A stretch of 34,604 nt of DNA from a candidate division CSSED10-310 bacterium (GTDB taxonomy: Bacteria; CSSED10-310; JAFGDC01): contig JAFGDC010000611.1 of assembly GCA_016932295.1 (NCBI GenBank), positions 1 to 34,604 of the forward strand, in the 5' to 3' direction. The notes beneath the pieces are model-generated. The model made no database searches. It was given only the letters and a program-made list of their open reading frames with translations, and was not told the DNA's origin. The translations under genes were made by a program, and so were the position numbers. Shown in pieces: positions 16,500 to 25,468 of the stretch (the stretch's first letter is position 1; each line of letters opens with the position of its first letter).

Positions 16500-17975
16500 T
16501 CAGGGATGATTCACCCCGGTCAGCCTCTGGCGGAGGTTCACCACGACGCGTTTGAGCAAGGCCACCTCTTCCCTGCTCAATGCCCTGGCAAGAGGAATCG
16601 AGGCGATGAAGACGAACACTCCGAGGAGAGTGGAACCCACCAGGGAGATGGAAATGGATGCGGTGGCATAGATGACCATGGTGGCGATCGCGGTGATACC
16701 GAGGGGAATCAGGACCGCCCTGAGAATCTGTCGATCCATTCGCAGCTCTCTGGCGATAAAATAAAACACGATGCATATTTGCGAAAAGTAGCCAACCACC
16801 GTTGCCAGAGAAGCGCCGATGTGACCGTATGCAGGCACCAGCACGATGTCCAGTCCACCGTTCACGGCAAGCGAGACAGCCGCTCCCACAATGAGCCATC
16901 GTTGTTGGTGGAGGACGATGATAAGATGGGTCCAGAGAAGATTGAGAAAGAGGATCACGGCGCACCAGATCAGGATGCGTAGAGATGTGGTGGCGGCAAG
17001 AAAGTCCTTTCCTCCAAGTAACTTGACAATCAACGGAGCGGCGCCGGTGGTGATGACGGCAATAAGGCCGCCGGTAAGAGTGAGCAGCCTGGTGGCGGAG
17101 ATCCAGGCGCGTCTCAGGTTGTCGCGATCGGTCGCACCCCATCTGGACAGCATTGGAAAGAGCGCGGTAACCAGCGCCATGGGGATTATCTGTAGTTGCA
17201 GGACGAAGGTGTGCGGCAGGTAGAACAAGGAAATGTCGATAGCTGACCGCAGCCATTTGAGAATGTAGATATCGACTCTGAAGGACAGGCTGGTGAGAAA
17301 GGAGCCGATAGTGAGCAGGAATGCTTCCGAGAACAGGTAGGTGATGAGTTTCCTGGTCAAGAAGGGATGCACGGCGCAGAAGCGGGTGGTGATGATCCGG
17401 TACCCGGCGACGAAGCGCAGGAGGGCGGCGCACAGCATACCAGCGAAGATGGCGGCGAATCCAAAGTCGAACAGCACACAGGCGAGGATCGCCGCAAGCG
17501 CGAGCAGTCTCCCCATGAAGGTGAGGATCAGCTCGAATTCCATTCTCTCATAGGCGGTGAATATGCCGCTGAAGAGCATTGAATGCTGCAGCAGTATTTC
17601 CGCCATGACGGCCAGCACCACCGCGGTGATGTAAGGACCGGGAAGGTGGACGAGCGCCACCAGGAGAGCCATGGCGGCGATGAACAGACCGATCAGTATC
17701 CATTTTAGAGCCAGTGCGTTGCCCAGTAGTTCGCTGGTCATTTCCGGGCTGCGGGCGATCTCCCTGGTGAGGATCGTATTCAGTTCGAAGTTCACGATGG
17801 GCTGGAAGAACAGGACCAGCGCCATGATCCATGCATAATCGCCGAACAATTCGACTCCCAGGTACCGGGTCAGGAGCGCGACGGTCAGGATAGCGCCAAG
17901 GGTTTCGAATCCTCTGGCAGCAAAAATAAAGGCAGAATTCCTGGCAAGTCGCTCCAGGCTGCTTCGGGAGGGCAT
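16500..17975 (-). CDS. Wzx-type polysaccharide flippase (MATE/MOP superfamily)
   Basis: The protein is 491 aa with about 12-14 membrane segments. The start LARNSAFIFAARGFETLGAILTVALL-TRYLG is the typical N-terminus of oligosaccharide flippases (PST family). A charged loop with FNLLWTHLIIVLHQQRW and the central LPHTFVLQLQIIPMALVTALFPMLSRWGA segment match the family. These proteins move undecaprenyl- or other polyprenyl-linked oligosaccharides from the inner to the outer leaflet of the cytoplasmic membrane. The ATG at 17975 overlaps the stop of the upstream gene by one base (TGATG), so translation is coupled to the (alpha/alpha)6-barrel protein. The substrate is presumably made by glycosyltransferases in this window, which is inference. 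Confidence 0.88.
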   Translation of the reverse strand: MPSRSSLERLARNSAFIFAARGFETLGAILTVALLTRYLGVELFGDYAWIMALVLFFQPIVNFELNTILTREIARSPEMTSELLGNALALKWILIGLFIAAMALLVALVHLPGPYITAVVLAVMAEILLQHSMLFSGIFTAYERMEFELILTFMGRLLALAAILACVLFDFGFAAIFAGMLCAALLRFVAGYRIITTRFCAVHPFLTRKLITYLFSEAFLLTIGSFLTSLSFRVDIYILKWLRSAIDISLFYLPHTFVLQLQIIPMALVTALFPMLSRWGATDRDNLRRAWISATRLLTLTGGLIAVITTGAAPLIVKLLGGKDFLAATTSLRILIWCAVILFLNLLWTHLIIVLHQQRWLIVGAAVSLAVNGGLDIVLVPAYGHIGASLATVVGYFSQICIVFYFIARELRMDRQILRAVLIPLGITAIATMVIYATASISISLVGSTLLGVFVFIASIPLARALSREEVALLKRVVVNLRQRLTGVNHP

Positions 17976-19321
17976 CAACGGTCCCGCACCAGCGAATCGC
18001 AGCCGTTCTTCCCGGTGATCGACCAGTCCTTGGCGAAAACCAGCAACACCTTGAGCAGCAAAGAAACAAACCTGGTCTCAATGAGTGAATTGGTGGTGTT
18101 TCCAGTGTTCATTTCCACTTCGCGCACGTAACCGAAGTCGCAGCGATGGAATCGCAGGATACCCTTGAGGGCGCGCCGGGCCGATTGGCGGTATCGCTCT
18201 TCCCCACTGACTTCCCATACTTTAAGCAGGGCGATGATCAGGTCAGTATTGCCGTCGAGATACGAAATCGGCCGGTCGCTTTCGTCCGGAAACAGACCCG
18301 TGACGCCGGATTGACGCGCCAGCCAAAAATCGGCCAGCAGCATTGCATGGTGCAGCATCTTTTGGTCGGTGGTGGCAACGAACATGTCGACATAGAATTC
18401 GAGCACGGCGAAATTGGTCGAAAGTATCGGATTGTGGATGGGGGTGTGCCCGGGTAAAGCGGCGAACTGGTAAAATCCACCCTCTTCTGATCCGAATTTA
18501 CTGCGCAGACCTGCCTCCCAGTTACGCAACGCCTCCAGCCATTCCCCCTCACCGGTGCTCCGGTGCAACGCCTCCAGCGCCCAGACCATGGAAGTATTGG
18601 CTTTGCAGAGTTCAGCCCGGCCGGTCACGGAGCGGAACTTGGGAAGATGACGTATGAACGGACGGTGAACCATGCCTGAAGGGAAGACCCGATGACGGGT
18701 GAAAAACGGCGATTGGATCCAGACCCGGGCCGCGGCGGCGGCGACATCGAGATAATGCCTGCCGAGACCGCTGTCATAGAGATCGACCGCCGCCTCGATG
18801 ATCATGCCCGACAGGGGCTCGCACAACGGAAAGCGCCGTTTCAGATGAACCAGGCGCCAACTGTAGAAACGGTCGTTCTTCAAGAACAGGTGTTCCACCT
18901 GTTCGAAAACTCTGTGGGCAAGTGTGAGCAGTGCGTCGTTCCCTGTCTCGCGAGCGCACTCGATGAGTCCGAACAGGATTTCCGAGTAATCGAGTATGTC
19001 CGTGTAAGCCGGACTTCTGCCGCCGGGCAACGCCAGGCGCACACCCCGGATGTTGCGTGTCACCGGTCTGGTGAACAAAGGATAGGTGGTTTCAAAACGT
19101 CGGGTAAACAGCTTCAGTTGTGCATCCACATAGGATTCGGCCCCGCAATGCAGCAGGAACGGCAGGTAGTCTCCGAGTTCAGCGATGAGAGTTCGGCATC
19201 CGATGGGGGTACCCGTGTCACCATCCAGTTCGAAGTAGGGGAATCCATCCGGACTTGTGTAGAACCCTGAAAACCAGTCGACAATTTCGGCGATTCGATC
19301 TTCGAGAAGATACCCTTCCAT
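17975..19321 (-). CDS. Predicted (alpha/alpha)6-barrel sugar-active protein
   Basis: The protein is 448 aa and predicted soluble, with no signal peptide. Repeating pairs of amphipathic helices with Trp, His and acidic residues at helix ends (for example YFELDGDTGTPIG, YTDILDYSEILFGLIE, CEPLSGMIIEAAVDLYDSG, ANTSMVWALEALHRSTGE, HNPILSTNFAVLEFYVDMF, YLDGNTDLIIALLKVWE) suggest a six-hairpin toroid as in AGE epimerases, glucuronyl C5-epimerases and GH family lyases or hydrolases. I cannot name the reaction. I prefer ATG 19321 over TTG 19351 because the candidate promoter at 19360-19388 would start transcription near 19353. Coupling with the flippase suggests action on the same lipid-linked glycan in the cytoplasm. 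Confidence 0.6.
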   Translation of the reverse strand: MEGYLLEDRIAEIVDWFSGFYTSPDGFPYFELDGDTGTPIGCRTLIAELGDYLPFLLHCGAESYVDAQLKLFTRRFETTYPLFTRPVTRNIRGVRLALPGGRSPAYTDILDYSEILFGLIECARETGNDALLTLAHRVFEQVEHLFLKNDRFYSWRLVHLKRRFPLCEPLSGMIIEAAVDLYDSGLGRHYLDVAAAAARVWIQSPFFTRHRVFPSGMVHRPFIRHLPKFRSVTGRAELCKANTSMVWALEALHRSTGEGEWLEALRNWEAGLRSKFGSEEGGFYQFAALPGHTPIHNPILSTNFAVLEFYVDMFVATTDQKMLHHAMLLADFWLARQSGVTGLFPDESDRPISYLDGNTDLIIALLKVWEVSGEERYRQSARRALKGILRFHRCDFGYVREVEMNTGNTTNSLIETRFVSLLLKVLLVFAKDWSITGKNGCDSLVRDR

Positions 19322-19359
19322 GAAGTAATGACTTTCCCCGCATTGGCTCAAGGTGAAGA

Positions 19360-19388
19360 AATGTATCCAATGGGGTCGTGCCTGTCAA
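19360..19388 (-). promoter_or_regulatory. Promoter with consensus TTGACA for the barrel/flippase genes
   Basis: On the minus strand, a perfect TTGACA (19388-19383) is followed after 17 nt by TACATT (19365-19360). The spacer is a partial copy of the dispersed repeat (CAATGGGGTCGTGCC on +). The leader to ATG 19321 would be about 30 nt. Confidence 0.55.
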
Positions 19389-19393
19389 CCTGA

Positions 19394-19408
19394 GTGGGCG
19401 TCCCCCAC
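19394..19408 (+). repeat. Short hairpin beside the left inverted repeat
   Basis: GTGGG (19394-19398) and CCCAC (19404-19408) form a 5-bp stem with a 5-nt loop immediately left of the 44-nt inverted repeat. A GTGG word next to a small hairpin recalls REP elements mobilised by RAYT transposases, but no such gene is in the window. Confidence 0.35.
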
Positions 19409-19409
19409 C

Positions 19410-19982
19410 GGGGTCGTACCTGGAATCTTGTAATGTTCGATGTGAATCGTTGGCAATCAATGCTTTTCGACGGCTGGTTTCTTTCTTCCATCAAGTCGAT
19501 TCACCGATTGCAACAGGCACATTGCTCTGTGGGCGGCACCCTGTGCCCCAAGGACGGAGCGGTGACCCTTGAAATGCATCCACCGGACCTGCATGACAGC
19601 TATCAAATCAAAGGCGGTAAATGTGGGGATTGCTTTGGTTTCGATATACGCCTGAGGTGGCCCAGTAGAGAGGAGAGGTTGTCTGACGAAAAGCGCCTTC
19701 GTGTGCCATCATTGGTGTCTTTATCAGCACCACTGGTATGGCGGGGGCGAAGGAAGGACCAATCAGGCCACACCCATGGCGCGTTTGGTCAGTCCAGTGG
19801 GTTGCCCCGGCACACCAAGGCCGTCGGTTCACTCCCTCATAAGGACACCACCTCCTGTCTATTCACCGCGTCTTGTCATGTTCGAGTCACGCCAGCAGTG
19901 CATCCTTTGTCTCCGTGGCCGCTGTGGATGATTGAAAGCCAACGCACCACGACGATCATTACAAGATTCGGGGTACGACCCC
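19410..19982. mobile_element. MITE-like non-coding element with 44-nt inverted ends
   Basis: The left end (19410-19453) and the reverse complement of the right end (19982-19939) match at 36 of 44 positions; both start GGGGTCGTACC and share GAATCTTGTAATG, TCG and CGTTGG. The interior is about 485 nt. An open frame of 197 codons runs through it, but its translation shows no known domain and includes the repeat itself, so I treat the element as non-coding or a decayed transposable element. A partial copy lies at 19368-19383 and a solo copy at 3254-3290. I could not identify target-site duplications with confidence. The 19322-20123 gap otherwise holds the two promoters listed. Confidence 0.5.
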
Positions 19983-20073
19983 ATTGAGAACGCGCCTCCC
20001 GGCACTCCCACCGGCAGACAGAATCCGAGCCGGAATCCTTATATCGAAACGAAAGGGTGGATTGATAAATGCA

Positions 20074-20101
20074 TTGATTATTCAAGAAAACTTGGTATTA
20101 T
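20074..20101 (+). promoter_or_regulatory. Promoter of the yicC-remA-gmk-rpoZ-coaBC operon
   Basis: TTGATT (20074-20079) and TATTAT (20096-20101) are 16 nt apart and the -10 has an extended TGg. Transcription would start near 20108, giving a leader of about 16 nt that contains GGAGG (20113-20117) just before the yicC start. Confidence 0.65.
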
Positions 20102-20123
20102 TAGTTGGTTATGGAGGTGAGTG

Positions 20124-21002
20124 GTGGTGTTGAGCATGACTGGTTTCGGTGAAAGTCAGACACTGAGTTCCATGGGTACCCTGCACATCTCGATTCGGAG
20201 TGTGAACCATAAGTATCTCTCTCTCAATATCAAGATGCCCCATGGATTGATGATGCTCGAACCGATGATCCGCGACCAGGTGAAGCATCGAATCAGTCGT
20301 GGCAGGGTGGATATCGCGCTTGGGATCGACGGTTTGAGTGAGCTTCCCCGCGAGGTCATGATTTCCACGGCGCACTTGAAGTCGGTTGTCAACGCGTTGC
20401 GTGAAGCGGCCGGCGTGATCGGACTGAGTGGTGACCTATCCCTTGGTGACCTGTTGAACATTCCCGGTATCTTCACGGAGCGGGAGGAAACAAGGGAGAT
20501 CAAGGAACTTTCGCAGGGAGTGGAAATCGGATTGGGAACCGCACTGGACGAACTGCAAGCCTCTCGTGAACGCGAGGGCAAGGCAATTGCCAGGGACCTG
20601 CAGACAGCTCTCGTCCGTCTGCGGGAGTTGGTGGCGGCCGTCAATGAAGCCGCCGCGGATTATATACCACGCTGCCGCGAGCGCCTCGAGGAGGCTTTGC
20701 AGAGAGTGGCATCGGGACTGCAGTTGGAACCGGGCAGGTTGGAACAGGAAGTGGCGATGCTCGTCGAACGCGCGGACATCACTGAAGAACTCAACCGGGC
20801 GCGGACCCATTTGATTGAGTTCGAACGTCTCTTGGGCACGGATGGAACCATCGGGAAGAAATTGGATTTCATCGCTCAAGAACTCATGCGGGAAATATCC
20901 ACCATGGGGGCGAAACTTGGCAACGCAAGGGGATCCTTACTGGTGATAGACTGCAAGAGCGAACTGGAAGTGATAAGGGAACAATTGCAGAACGTGGAGT
21001 GA
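20124..21002 (+). CDS. yicC: YicC/YloC-family endoribonuclease
   Basis: The protein is about 292 aa. It starts with the family signature SMTGFG and continues with [18 protein letters not shown]. The C-terminus carries the DUF1732-type signature [19 protein letters not shown] and ends IREQLQNVE. YicC proteins are metal-dependent endoribonucleases implicated in small-RNA turnover and stationary-phase survival. GTG 20124 (MLSMTGFG) gives 6-nt spacing from GGAGG; GTG 20121 and TTG 20127 are alternatives. It leads the operon and is followed 7 nt later by remA, an order conserved in many bacteria. The product call is firm; the biological target in this organism is not known. Confidence 0.93.
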   Translation: MVLSMTGFGESQTLSSMGTLHISIRSVNHKYLSLNIKMPHGLMMLEPMIRDQVKHRISRGRVDIALGIDGLSELPREVMISTAHLKSVVNALREAAGVIGLSGDLSLGDLLNIPGIFTEREETREIKELSQGVEIGLGTALDELQASREREGKAIARDLQTALVRLRELVAAVNEAAADYIPRCRERLEEALQRVASGLQLEPGRLEQEVAMLVERADITEELNRARTHLIEFERLLGTDGTIGKKLDFIAQELMREISTMGAKLGNARGSLLVIDCKSELEVIREQLQNVE

Positions 21003-21009
21003 GGTGGCG

Positions 21010-21288
21010 ATGAGCAGCGGCAAGGGAATGGCTCTGGTGAATGCCGGCTTCGGGAACATGGTGGTGGCCTCCAGGATAGTGGCGGTCGTGGTGCCAGGCT
21101 CGGCGCCCATCAAGCGCCTGCGTGAAACAGCCAAGGGCAACCAGAAACTCATCGATGCGACTCAGGGAAGAAGAACCAGGTCGGTCATCATCACCGACAG
21201 CGACCATGTGATTCTCTCGGCCATACAGCACGATACCATCGCGCAGCGTATCGAAAATGTCAATCGACAGGCCAAAAAAGAGGATTAA
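21010..21288 (+). CDS. remA: RemA/DUF370-family regulatory protein
   Basis: The protein is about 92 aa. [20 protein letters not shown], then [34 protein letters not shown] and TIAQRI are the whole-length signature of DUF370. In Bacillus subtilis RemA (YlzA) is an octameric DNA-binding regulator of matrix and osmoprotection genes; in other phyla its role is untested. ATG 21010 has GAGG 5 nt upstream; GTG 21004 is possible. It lies between yicC and gmk, the usual neighbourhood. The assignment rests on near-continuous motif agreement. Confidence 0.92.
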   Translation: MSSGKGMALVNAGFGNMVVASRIVAVVVPGSAPIKRLRETAKGNQKLIDATQGRRTRSVIITDSDHVILSAIQHDTIAQRIENVNRQAKKED

Positions 21289-21295
21289 CGGGCTG

Positions 21296-21928
21296 GTGAT
21301 ATCGCGCAGGAAAAAACTCGACATGGTCATTTCATCACCCTCCGGAGGTGGCAAGAGCACCCTTGTTCGCTCCATGCTTGCGGAGTTTCCGGACACCATC
21401 CATTCGGTGTCCTATACAACGAGGCCGCCACGGCGGGGTGAGGTGGATCATCGCGAGTATCATTTCATCTCCCGCGGCGATTTTTCCAATAAAATCGAAG
21501 CCGGCGATTTCGCTGAATGGGCGGAAGTCCATGGTAATTTTTACGGCACAGACAAACGGCAGCTTGTCGAGTATCATGAGGAGGGTTATGATGTGCTGTT
21601 GGATTTGGATGTGCAGGGTGCCATGCAGTTCAAGGAAAGCCTCCCGGAGTCCGTGTTGATCTTCCTGCTGCCACCTTCCCGGAGCGAATTGGAGCGGCGC
21701 CTGGTGGGCCGGGGATCGGAAGATGCCGAGGCACTGCGCATCAGGTTGCGCAACGCCGCGCGGGAGATGAAATACATTGATGCGTATGACTACCTGGTCG
21801 TCAATGACGATCTTTCTGATGCGCAGCGGAACCTCGCTGCCATACTCCGAGCCGAACGGCTGCAACGTAGGGCTGTGGCTTCGGAAGAATTACAACGGAT
21901 CTTAATGGAGGTGGAAGGATGGACCTAG
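21296..21928 (+). CDS. gmk: Guanylate kinase
   Basis: The protein is about 210 aa. Guanylate kinase phosphorylates GMP to GDP. The P-loop reads SSPSGGGKST; Ser replaces the usual first Gly (GPSG), a variant found in other bacterial enzymes. It is followed by SVSYTTRPPRRGEVDHREYHFIS (GMP-binding), GDFAEWAEVHGNFYGT, LDLDVQGA, and the lid segment RLVGRGSEDAEALRIRL, then YDYLVVND near the C-terminus. The start is uncertain: GTG 21296 gives normal length and follows the remA stop by 7 nt; ATG 21257 would overlap remA and add 13 residues; ATG 21323 would leave almost nothing before the P-loop. Its end overlaps rpoZ by 10 nt. Confidence 0.94.
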   Translation: MISRRKKLDMVISSPSGGGKSTLVRSMLAEFPDTIHSVSYTTRPPRRGEVDHREYHFISRGDFSNKIEAGDFAEWAEVHGNFYGTDKRQLVEYHEEGYDVLLDLDVQGAMQFKESLPESVLIFLLPPSRSELERRLVGRGSEDAEALRIRLRNAAREMKYIDAYDYLVVNDDLSDAQRNLAAILRAERLQRRAVASEELQRILMEVEGWT

Positions 21929-22200
21929 ACGTCTTGTACTCCTGCCTGAAGAACGTCGACAGCAGGTATCGGGCCGTATTGGTAGCGGCCCGTCGTGCCA
22001 AGATGCTCATGAAGGGTTCCAGGCCGCTCGCTTATGCGGCGAACGACAAAGCCACGGCGCATGCCATGCAGGAGCTTGCCGAAAACAAGCTGCGGTTTTT
22101 TACCAGGGAGGATGCGCTGGCCGAGGCTGAGGCATTCTTCTCGAGTGAAGAGAACATCGTCTCCTCTACGGATGTTGTTGACAGTTTCGATCAGGAATGA
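21919..22200 (+). CDS. rpoZ: DNA-directed RNA polymerase omega subunit
   Basis: The protein is 93 aa. DSRYRAVLVAARRAKMLMKG, followed by P, then a Lys-Ala-Thr segment and AMQELAENKLRFF, is the omega core that wraps the beta-prime C-terminus and aids RNA polymerase assembly. The C-terminal tail is acidic and probably disordered. ATG 21919 is preceded by GGAGGTGGAAGG. The gene overlaps gmk by 10 nt and coaBC by 4 nt (ATGA), so the three are translationally coupled. The gmk-rpoZ pair is widely conserved, which supports the call despite the short length. Confidence 0.92.
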   Translation: MDLDVLYSCLKNVDSRYRAVLVAARRAKMLMKGSRPLAYAANDKATAHAMQELAENKLRFFTREDALAEAEAFFSSEENIVSSTDVVDSFDQE

Positions 22201-23396
22201 ATCCGCTGCGCGACAAGCGGGTGTTGCTCGGCATAACGGGAGGCATAGCGGCCTGTAAATGCGCCGATCTCGTACGGCGTCTCAGGTCCGCCGGTGCTGG
22301 CGTGACAGCGGTACTGACCCGTAACGCGGAACGGTTCATCACGCCCCTTACCCTCGCCACCCTGACGGAGCGCAAAGTCTATGGCCCGATGTTCGCGGAC
22401 GGTGAACATGGGATTCCGCACATCGAACTGGCACAGACATCCCATCTCATGCTCATCGCGCCGGCCACCGCCAACATCATCGCCAAGATGCGAGCGGGGC
22501 TGGCCGATGACCTGCTGTCAACCATTGCACTGGCCGCCACATGTCCGGTGTTCATCGCGCCCTCGATGAACACCGCGATGTATGAACATCCAGCCGTCCA
22601 GGAGAACCTGGAAGTATTGCGGCAGCGGGGTGTTCAAATCATCCCCCCCGGAATCGGTGAACTGGCGTGTCACACCATCGGCACCGGGCGCATGGCTGAA
22701 CCTGCCGAGATCGTCGCCTGGCTGGACCGGCTCCTGCAAGCGAATCAAGACCTGGCCGGTATTGATATCCTGGTGACAGCCGGACCGACGCGCGAGGCAA
22801 TCGATCCGGTGCGATTTCTCAGCAACCGTTCCACCGGACGCATGGGATACGCACTTGCCGAGGCCGCGATGAGTCGCGGCGCCAGGGTCACACTTGTCAG
22901 TGGTCCAACCTGCCTGTCTGCGCCTGCGGGAGTGCAGTTGATCCCGGTAACGAGCGCCGCAGAGATGCTGGCTGCCGTGCGCGCCCATCATGCTGCCTGC
23001 CGGATCCTGATAATGGCCGCCGCGGTTGCGGATTACGCTCCAACCGAGAGATTGGAACATAAGATAAAGAAGCAATTTGGACAACCGCTCCGGCTAGACC
23101 TGGCCAGCACTCCGGATATCCTCGCCGAGATGGCGGCGGTGAAAGGCGATCGAATTCATGTCGGTTTCGCCGCCGAAACCGCCGATCACCTGGCCAACGC
23201 CAGGAAGAAGATGACCGTCAAGCAATTGAATGTCATCGCGCTCAATGATGTTTCAAGAACCGATGCCGGGTTCGCGTCCACCACCAATCAACTCACCGTG
23301 CTGACCAGCGGTGGCGAAGTTCATGAACTTCCACTCATGAGCAAGTTGGATGCCGCCAACGCATTGTTAAACATCGTTGCCGATTGCCTGGACTGA
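22197..23396 (+). CDS. coaBC: Bifunctional phosphopantothenoylcysteine decarboxylase/phosphopantothenate-cysteine ligase
   Basis: The protein is 399 aa and catalyses two steps of coenzyme A synthesis: ligation of cysteine to 4'-phosphopantothenate (CoaB) and FMN-dependent decarboxylation (CoaC). The N-terminal flavoprotein half has GITGGIAACKCADLV, APSMNTAMYEHP (the PXMNXXM motif) and ELACHTIGTGRM with the catalytic Cys. The ligase half (about 185-399) has LVTAGPTREAIDPVRFLSNRSTG in two overlapping pieces, the AAAVADYAP segment, the basic KIKK, GFAAET and NDVSRTDAGF. Both halves look complete. It is the last gene of the operon, and its stop lies 10 nt from the stop of the convergent DUF2723 gene. 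Confidence 0.95.
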   Translation: MNPLRDKRVLLGITGGIAACKCADLVRRLRSAGAGVTAVLTRNAERFITPLTLATLTERKVYGPMFADGEHGIPHIELAQTSHLMLIAPATANIIAKMRAGLADDLLSTIALAATCPVFIAPSMNTAMYEHPAVQENLEVLRQRGVQIIPPGIGELACHTIGTGRMAEPAEIVAWLDRLLQANQDLAGIDILVTAGPTREAIDPVRFLSNRSTGRMGYALAEAAMSRGARVTLVSGPTCLSAPAGVQLIPVTSAAEMLAAVRAHHAACRILIMAAAVADYAPTERLEHKIKKQFGQPLRLDLASTPDILAEMAAVKGDRIHVGFAAETADHLANARKKMTVKQLNVIALNDVSRTDAGFASTTNQLTVLTSGGEVHELPLMSKLDAANALLNIVADCLD

Positions 23397-23406
23397 CATT
23401 CCCGCC

Positions 23407-25443
23407 TCAGCGGACAGGCATCTTGGTTTGCTCCAGGTCTTGCAGGTGCCGCGCTATCCACTTCCTCTGGTTCTCGTCCTTGCTCAAGTGCAGGGCTTGT
23501 TTCCAGTAACGGACCGCGGTGACCGTGTTGCGGTAGCCTTGCTCGTGGATTTCCGCCAACAGTTGCACTTCGCGTATACTGTCGGGTCTCCGGCGATGCT
23601 CCCGCTCCAGGATGCGTACCGCCTCATCCAGCCGCGCCAATTTTCTGTATGCAAGCGCCAACTTGATCATTGCCTGGTGGTTCTCCGGCGACTGCCGGCA
23701 GGCTTTCTCGAAGTACTCGGCAGCCTGGGCCAGCAGGCGTCGATCGGCGAACAGGTCGCCCAGTTGGATGAAAATCGCCGCCCGGTGTTGCGGTTGCTCT
23801 TGAAGTTCCGCTTGAGACTCCAACGTCGCCACATGAGTAAAAAAGTTCTGCAACTCGTAATGATGTTCCGTCGCCCGTCGGTAGTGTTCCATGATATCCC
23901 AGACCATGTGCTCCCTGGCCAGGAGCGGCCGATAGATGCCGCGGAATTCATACCGGTCCCACTCATCGAAGAGCCGTGGCCTGGAATGGTAATCGGTCAC
24001 CTTGAAAAGCACCCCGTAAGGCTGCATGCCAAACTCACCGAAATTTTCCACGGACCTTGATTCGCAATAATAGACCTCTGCTTCGGCATGCCGGATGATA
24101 TCCTTCTCGAGTTGCGCCAACTCAGGGCTGTCAAGGGGAAGTCCGAAAAAGCGCCGTGAATTCGTCAATAACACTCCGGCCGTATTGTACAGCGCCACAT
24201 CCTGCCTCTGCCGCTCGACGAACCGCAGGTAAATGAGGCTGAACACCTCGTTGTCCCGCAGGGCGAACAACGTCCCGTTTTCGGCGACGGTCCGCAGCAT
24301 GTTCACGCCATAATCCCGAAGAATGAATACTTCGCTCTTGTCCTGAAAGAAAAACTGATCAAGAAGCATCACGACCAGCAACAGTGCGGCACCACCTCCC
24401 GCCAAGACCTGGATGACAGTGTGCCACCGGCATAATCTCAGGATGGCTTCGCCGGCATATGCCGCCGCCACCGCCAGCAGCAGGTAGGCTGGTAAATAAT
24501 ACCGGCGTGTCAGGAAAAGATCGTATTCGCTGCCGTGAAGGAACACAGTCGCGCTGCTGACCAATCCAATGAACGACATGCCGATCATCAGCCGGGAACG
24601 CCGCGCCAGTCCAACCGTCAATCCCAGGACCGCCAGCACAGAGACGGCCAGGGGGGCTTCCTTGGGCATGTTGGAAAGAAATGTCAGGAGTGCTTTTTGT
24701 AAGGTTGCGAGATCGGTTATTTCCGTCTTGTACCAAAAGGTTTTTCTGGTAAGGACCGCGAGCAGGTTGGCGAATTGTTCCGGATCACCCCAGTCCAACG
24801 GCAGATTGCGCAAAGAGCGCAGCACCGAATAGAGATAGGTTGAAAATCCGAGTGAACTCGTAGTGATCGCCAGCATGAAATGTCTGACGGGATCACGGCG
24901 CTCGCGCCAGGCGATGACTCCCACCCACAGGGCCACCGTCACCATGGAGATTACATGGTTACCAAGAGCCAGTCCTGCAAGCAGTCCGCCCAATGCGGTT
25001 GCGCGCAGGGAGCCGCGGGTGCGGAGAGAAAAGATGCAGTGCAGCAGCAGCAGGGTGAGCAGGATATTCAGAGCGTAAACCCTGGCGATGGTGCCCTGCT
25101 CCCAGAAGGAAGCGGTCAATCCGAACAGCATGGCGCCGAACCGTGCAACAGCGGGGTGAAGTTCGATCCGCAGGAGCCGCTCCAGAACGATGACGGAAAG
25201 CGCGGCGAGCAACGCCGACAGGAGGTTGATACGCTGTGCGACGCTGCAGAAGGGCACGATCAGCATGGCGGCCTTGGCCAACAGGCAGAACAGGGGATAG
25301 CCGGTGGGATGCGGGATTCCCAACATGTATGCGGCGGTGATCAAATCGCCGTCATCTCCAACGTAGAGCGTGGAGCAGGATGTCCGCACAAAAAGCGCAA
25401 AAAAAGCCAGGAACAGCAAACTGGATGTTGATCGACGCACCAC
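23407..25443 (-). CDS. DUF2723 membrane protein with C-terminal TPR region
   Basis: The protein is about 678 aa. The first 150 residues match DUF2723: YVGDDGDLITAAYMLGIPHPTGYPLF, then SVAQRINLLSALLAAL. This family resembles GT-C protein O-mannosyltransferases, with an acidic Asp pair in the first external loop. About 10-12 membrane helices extend to about residue 360. A soluble region follows, ending in at least three TPR-like repeats (about 560-665: IQLGDLFADRRLLAQAAEYFEKA and IKLALAYRKLARLDEAVRILE). GTG 25443 is preferred because AGGAG lies 8 nt upstream and a promoter overlaps the longer ATG 25485. It is likely to transfer a glycan to secreted protein or lipid; the substrate is unknown. 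The TPR tail may recruit partners. Confidence 0.8.
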   Translation of the reverse strand: MVRRSTSSLLFLAFFALFVRTSCSTLYVGDDGDLITAAYMLGIPHPTGYPLFCLLAKAAMLIVPFCSVAQRINLLSALLAALSVIVLERLLRIELHPAVARFGAMLFGLTASFWEQGTIARVYALNILLTLLLLHCIFSLRTRGSLRATALGGLLAGLALGNHVISMVTVALWVGVIAWRERRDPVRHFMLAITTSSLGFSTYLYSVLRSLRNLPLDWGDPEQFANLLAVLTRKTFWYKTEITDLATLQKALLTFLSNMPKEAPLAVSVLAVLGLTVGLARRSRLMIGMSFIGLVSSATVFLHGSEYDLFLTRRYYLPAYLLLAVAAAYAGEAILRLCRWHTVIQVLAGGGAALLLVVMLLDQFFFQDKSEVFILRDYGVNMLRTVAENGTLFALRDNEVFSLIYLRFVERQRQDVALYNTAGVLLTNSRRFFGLPLDSPELAQLEKDIIRHAEAEVYYCESRSVENFGEFGMQPYGVLFKVTDYHSRPRLFDEWDRYEFRGIYRPLLAREHMVWDIMEHYRRATEHHYELQNFFTHVATLESQAELQEQPQHRAAIFIQLGDLFADRRLLAQAAEYFEKACRQSPENHQAMIKLALAYRKLARLDEAVRILEREHRRRPDSIREVQLLAEIHEQGYRNTVTAVRYWKQALHLSKDENQRKWIARHLQDLEQTKMPVR

Positions 25444-25468
25444 CGGTGGGACTCCTTTCCGAAGGAGG

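Noticed and set aside
19394..19987. A 197-codon open frame through the inverted-repeat element
   Set aside because: It runs through both inverted repeats, shows no domain and has no SD; it is probably chance or a decayed gene.
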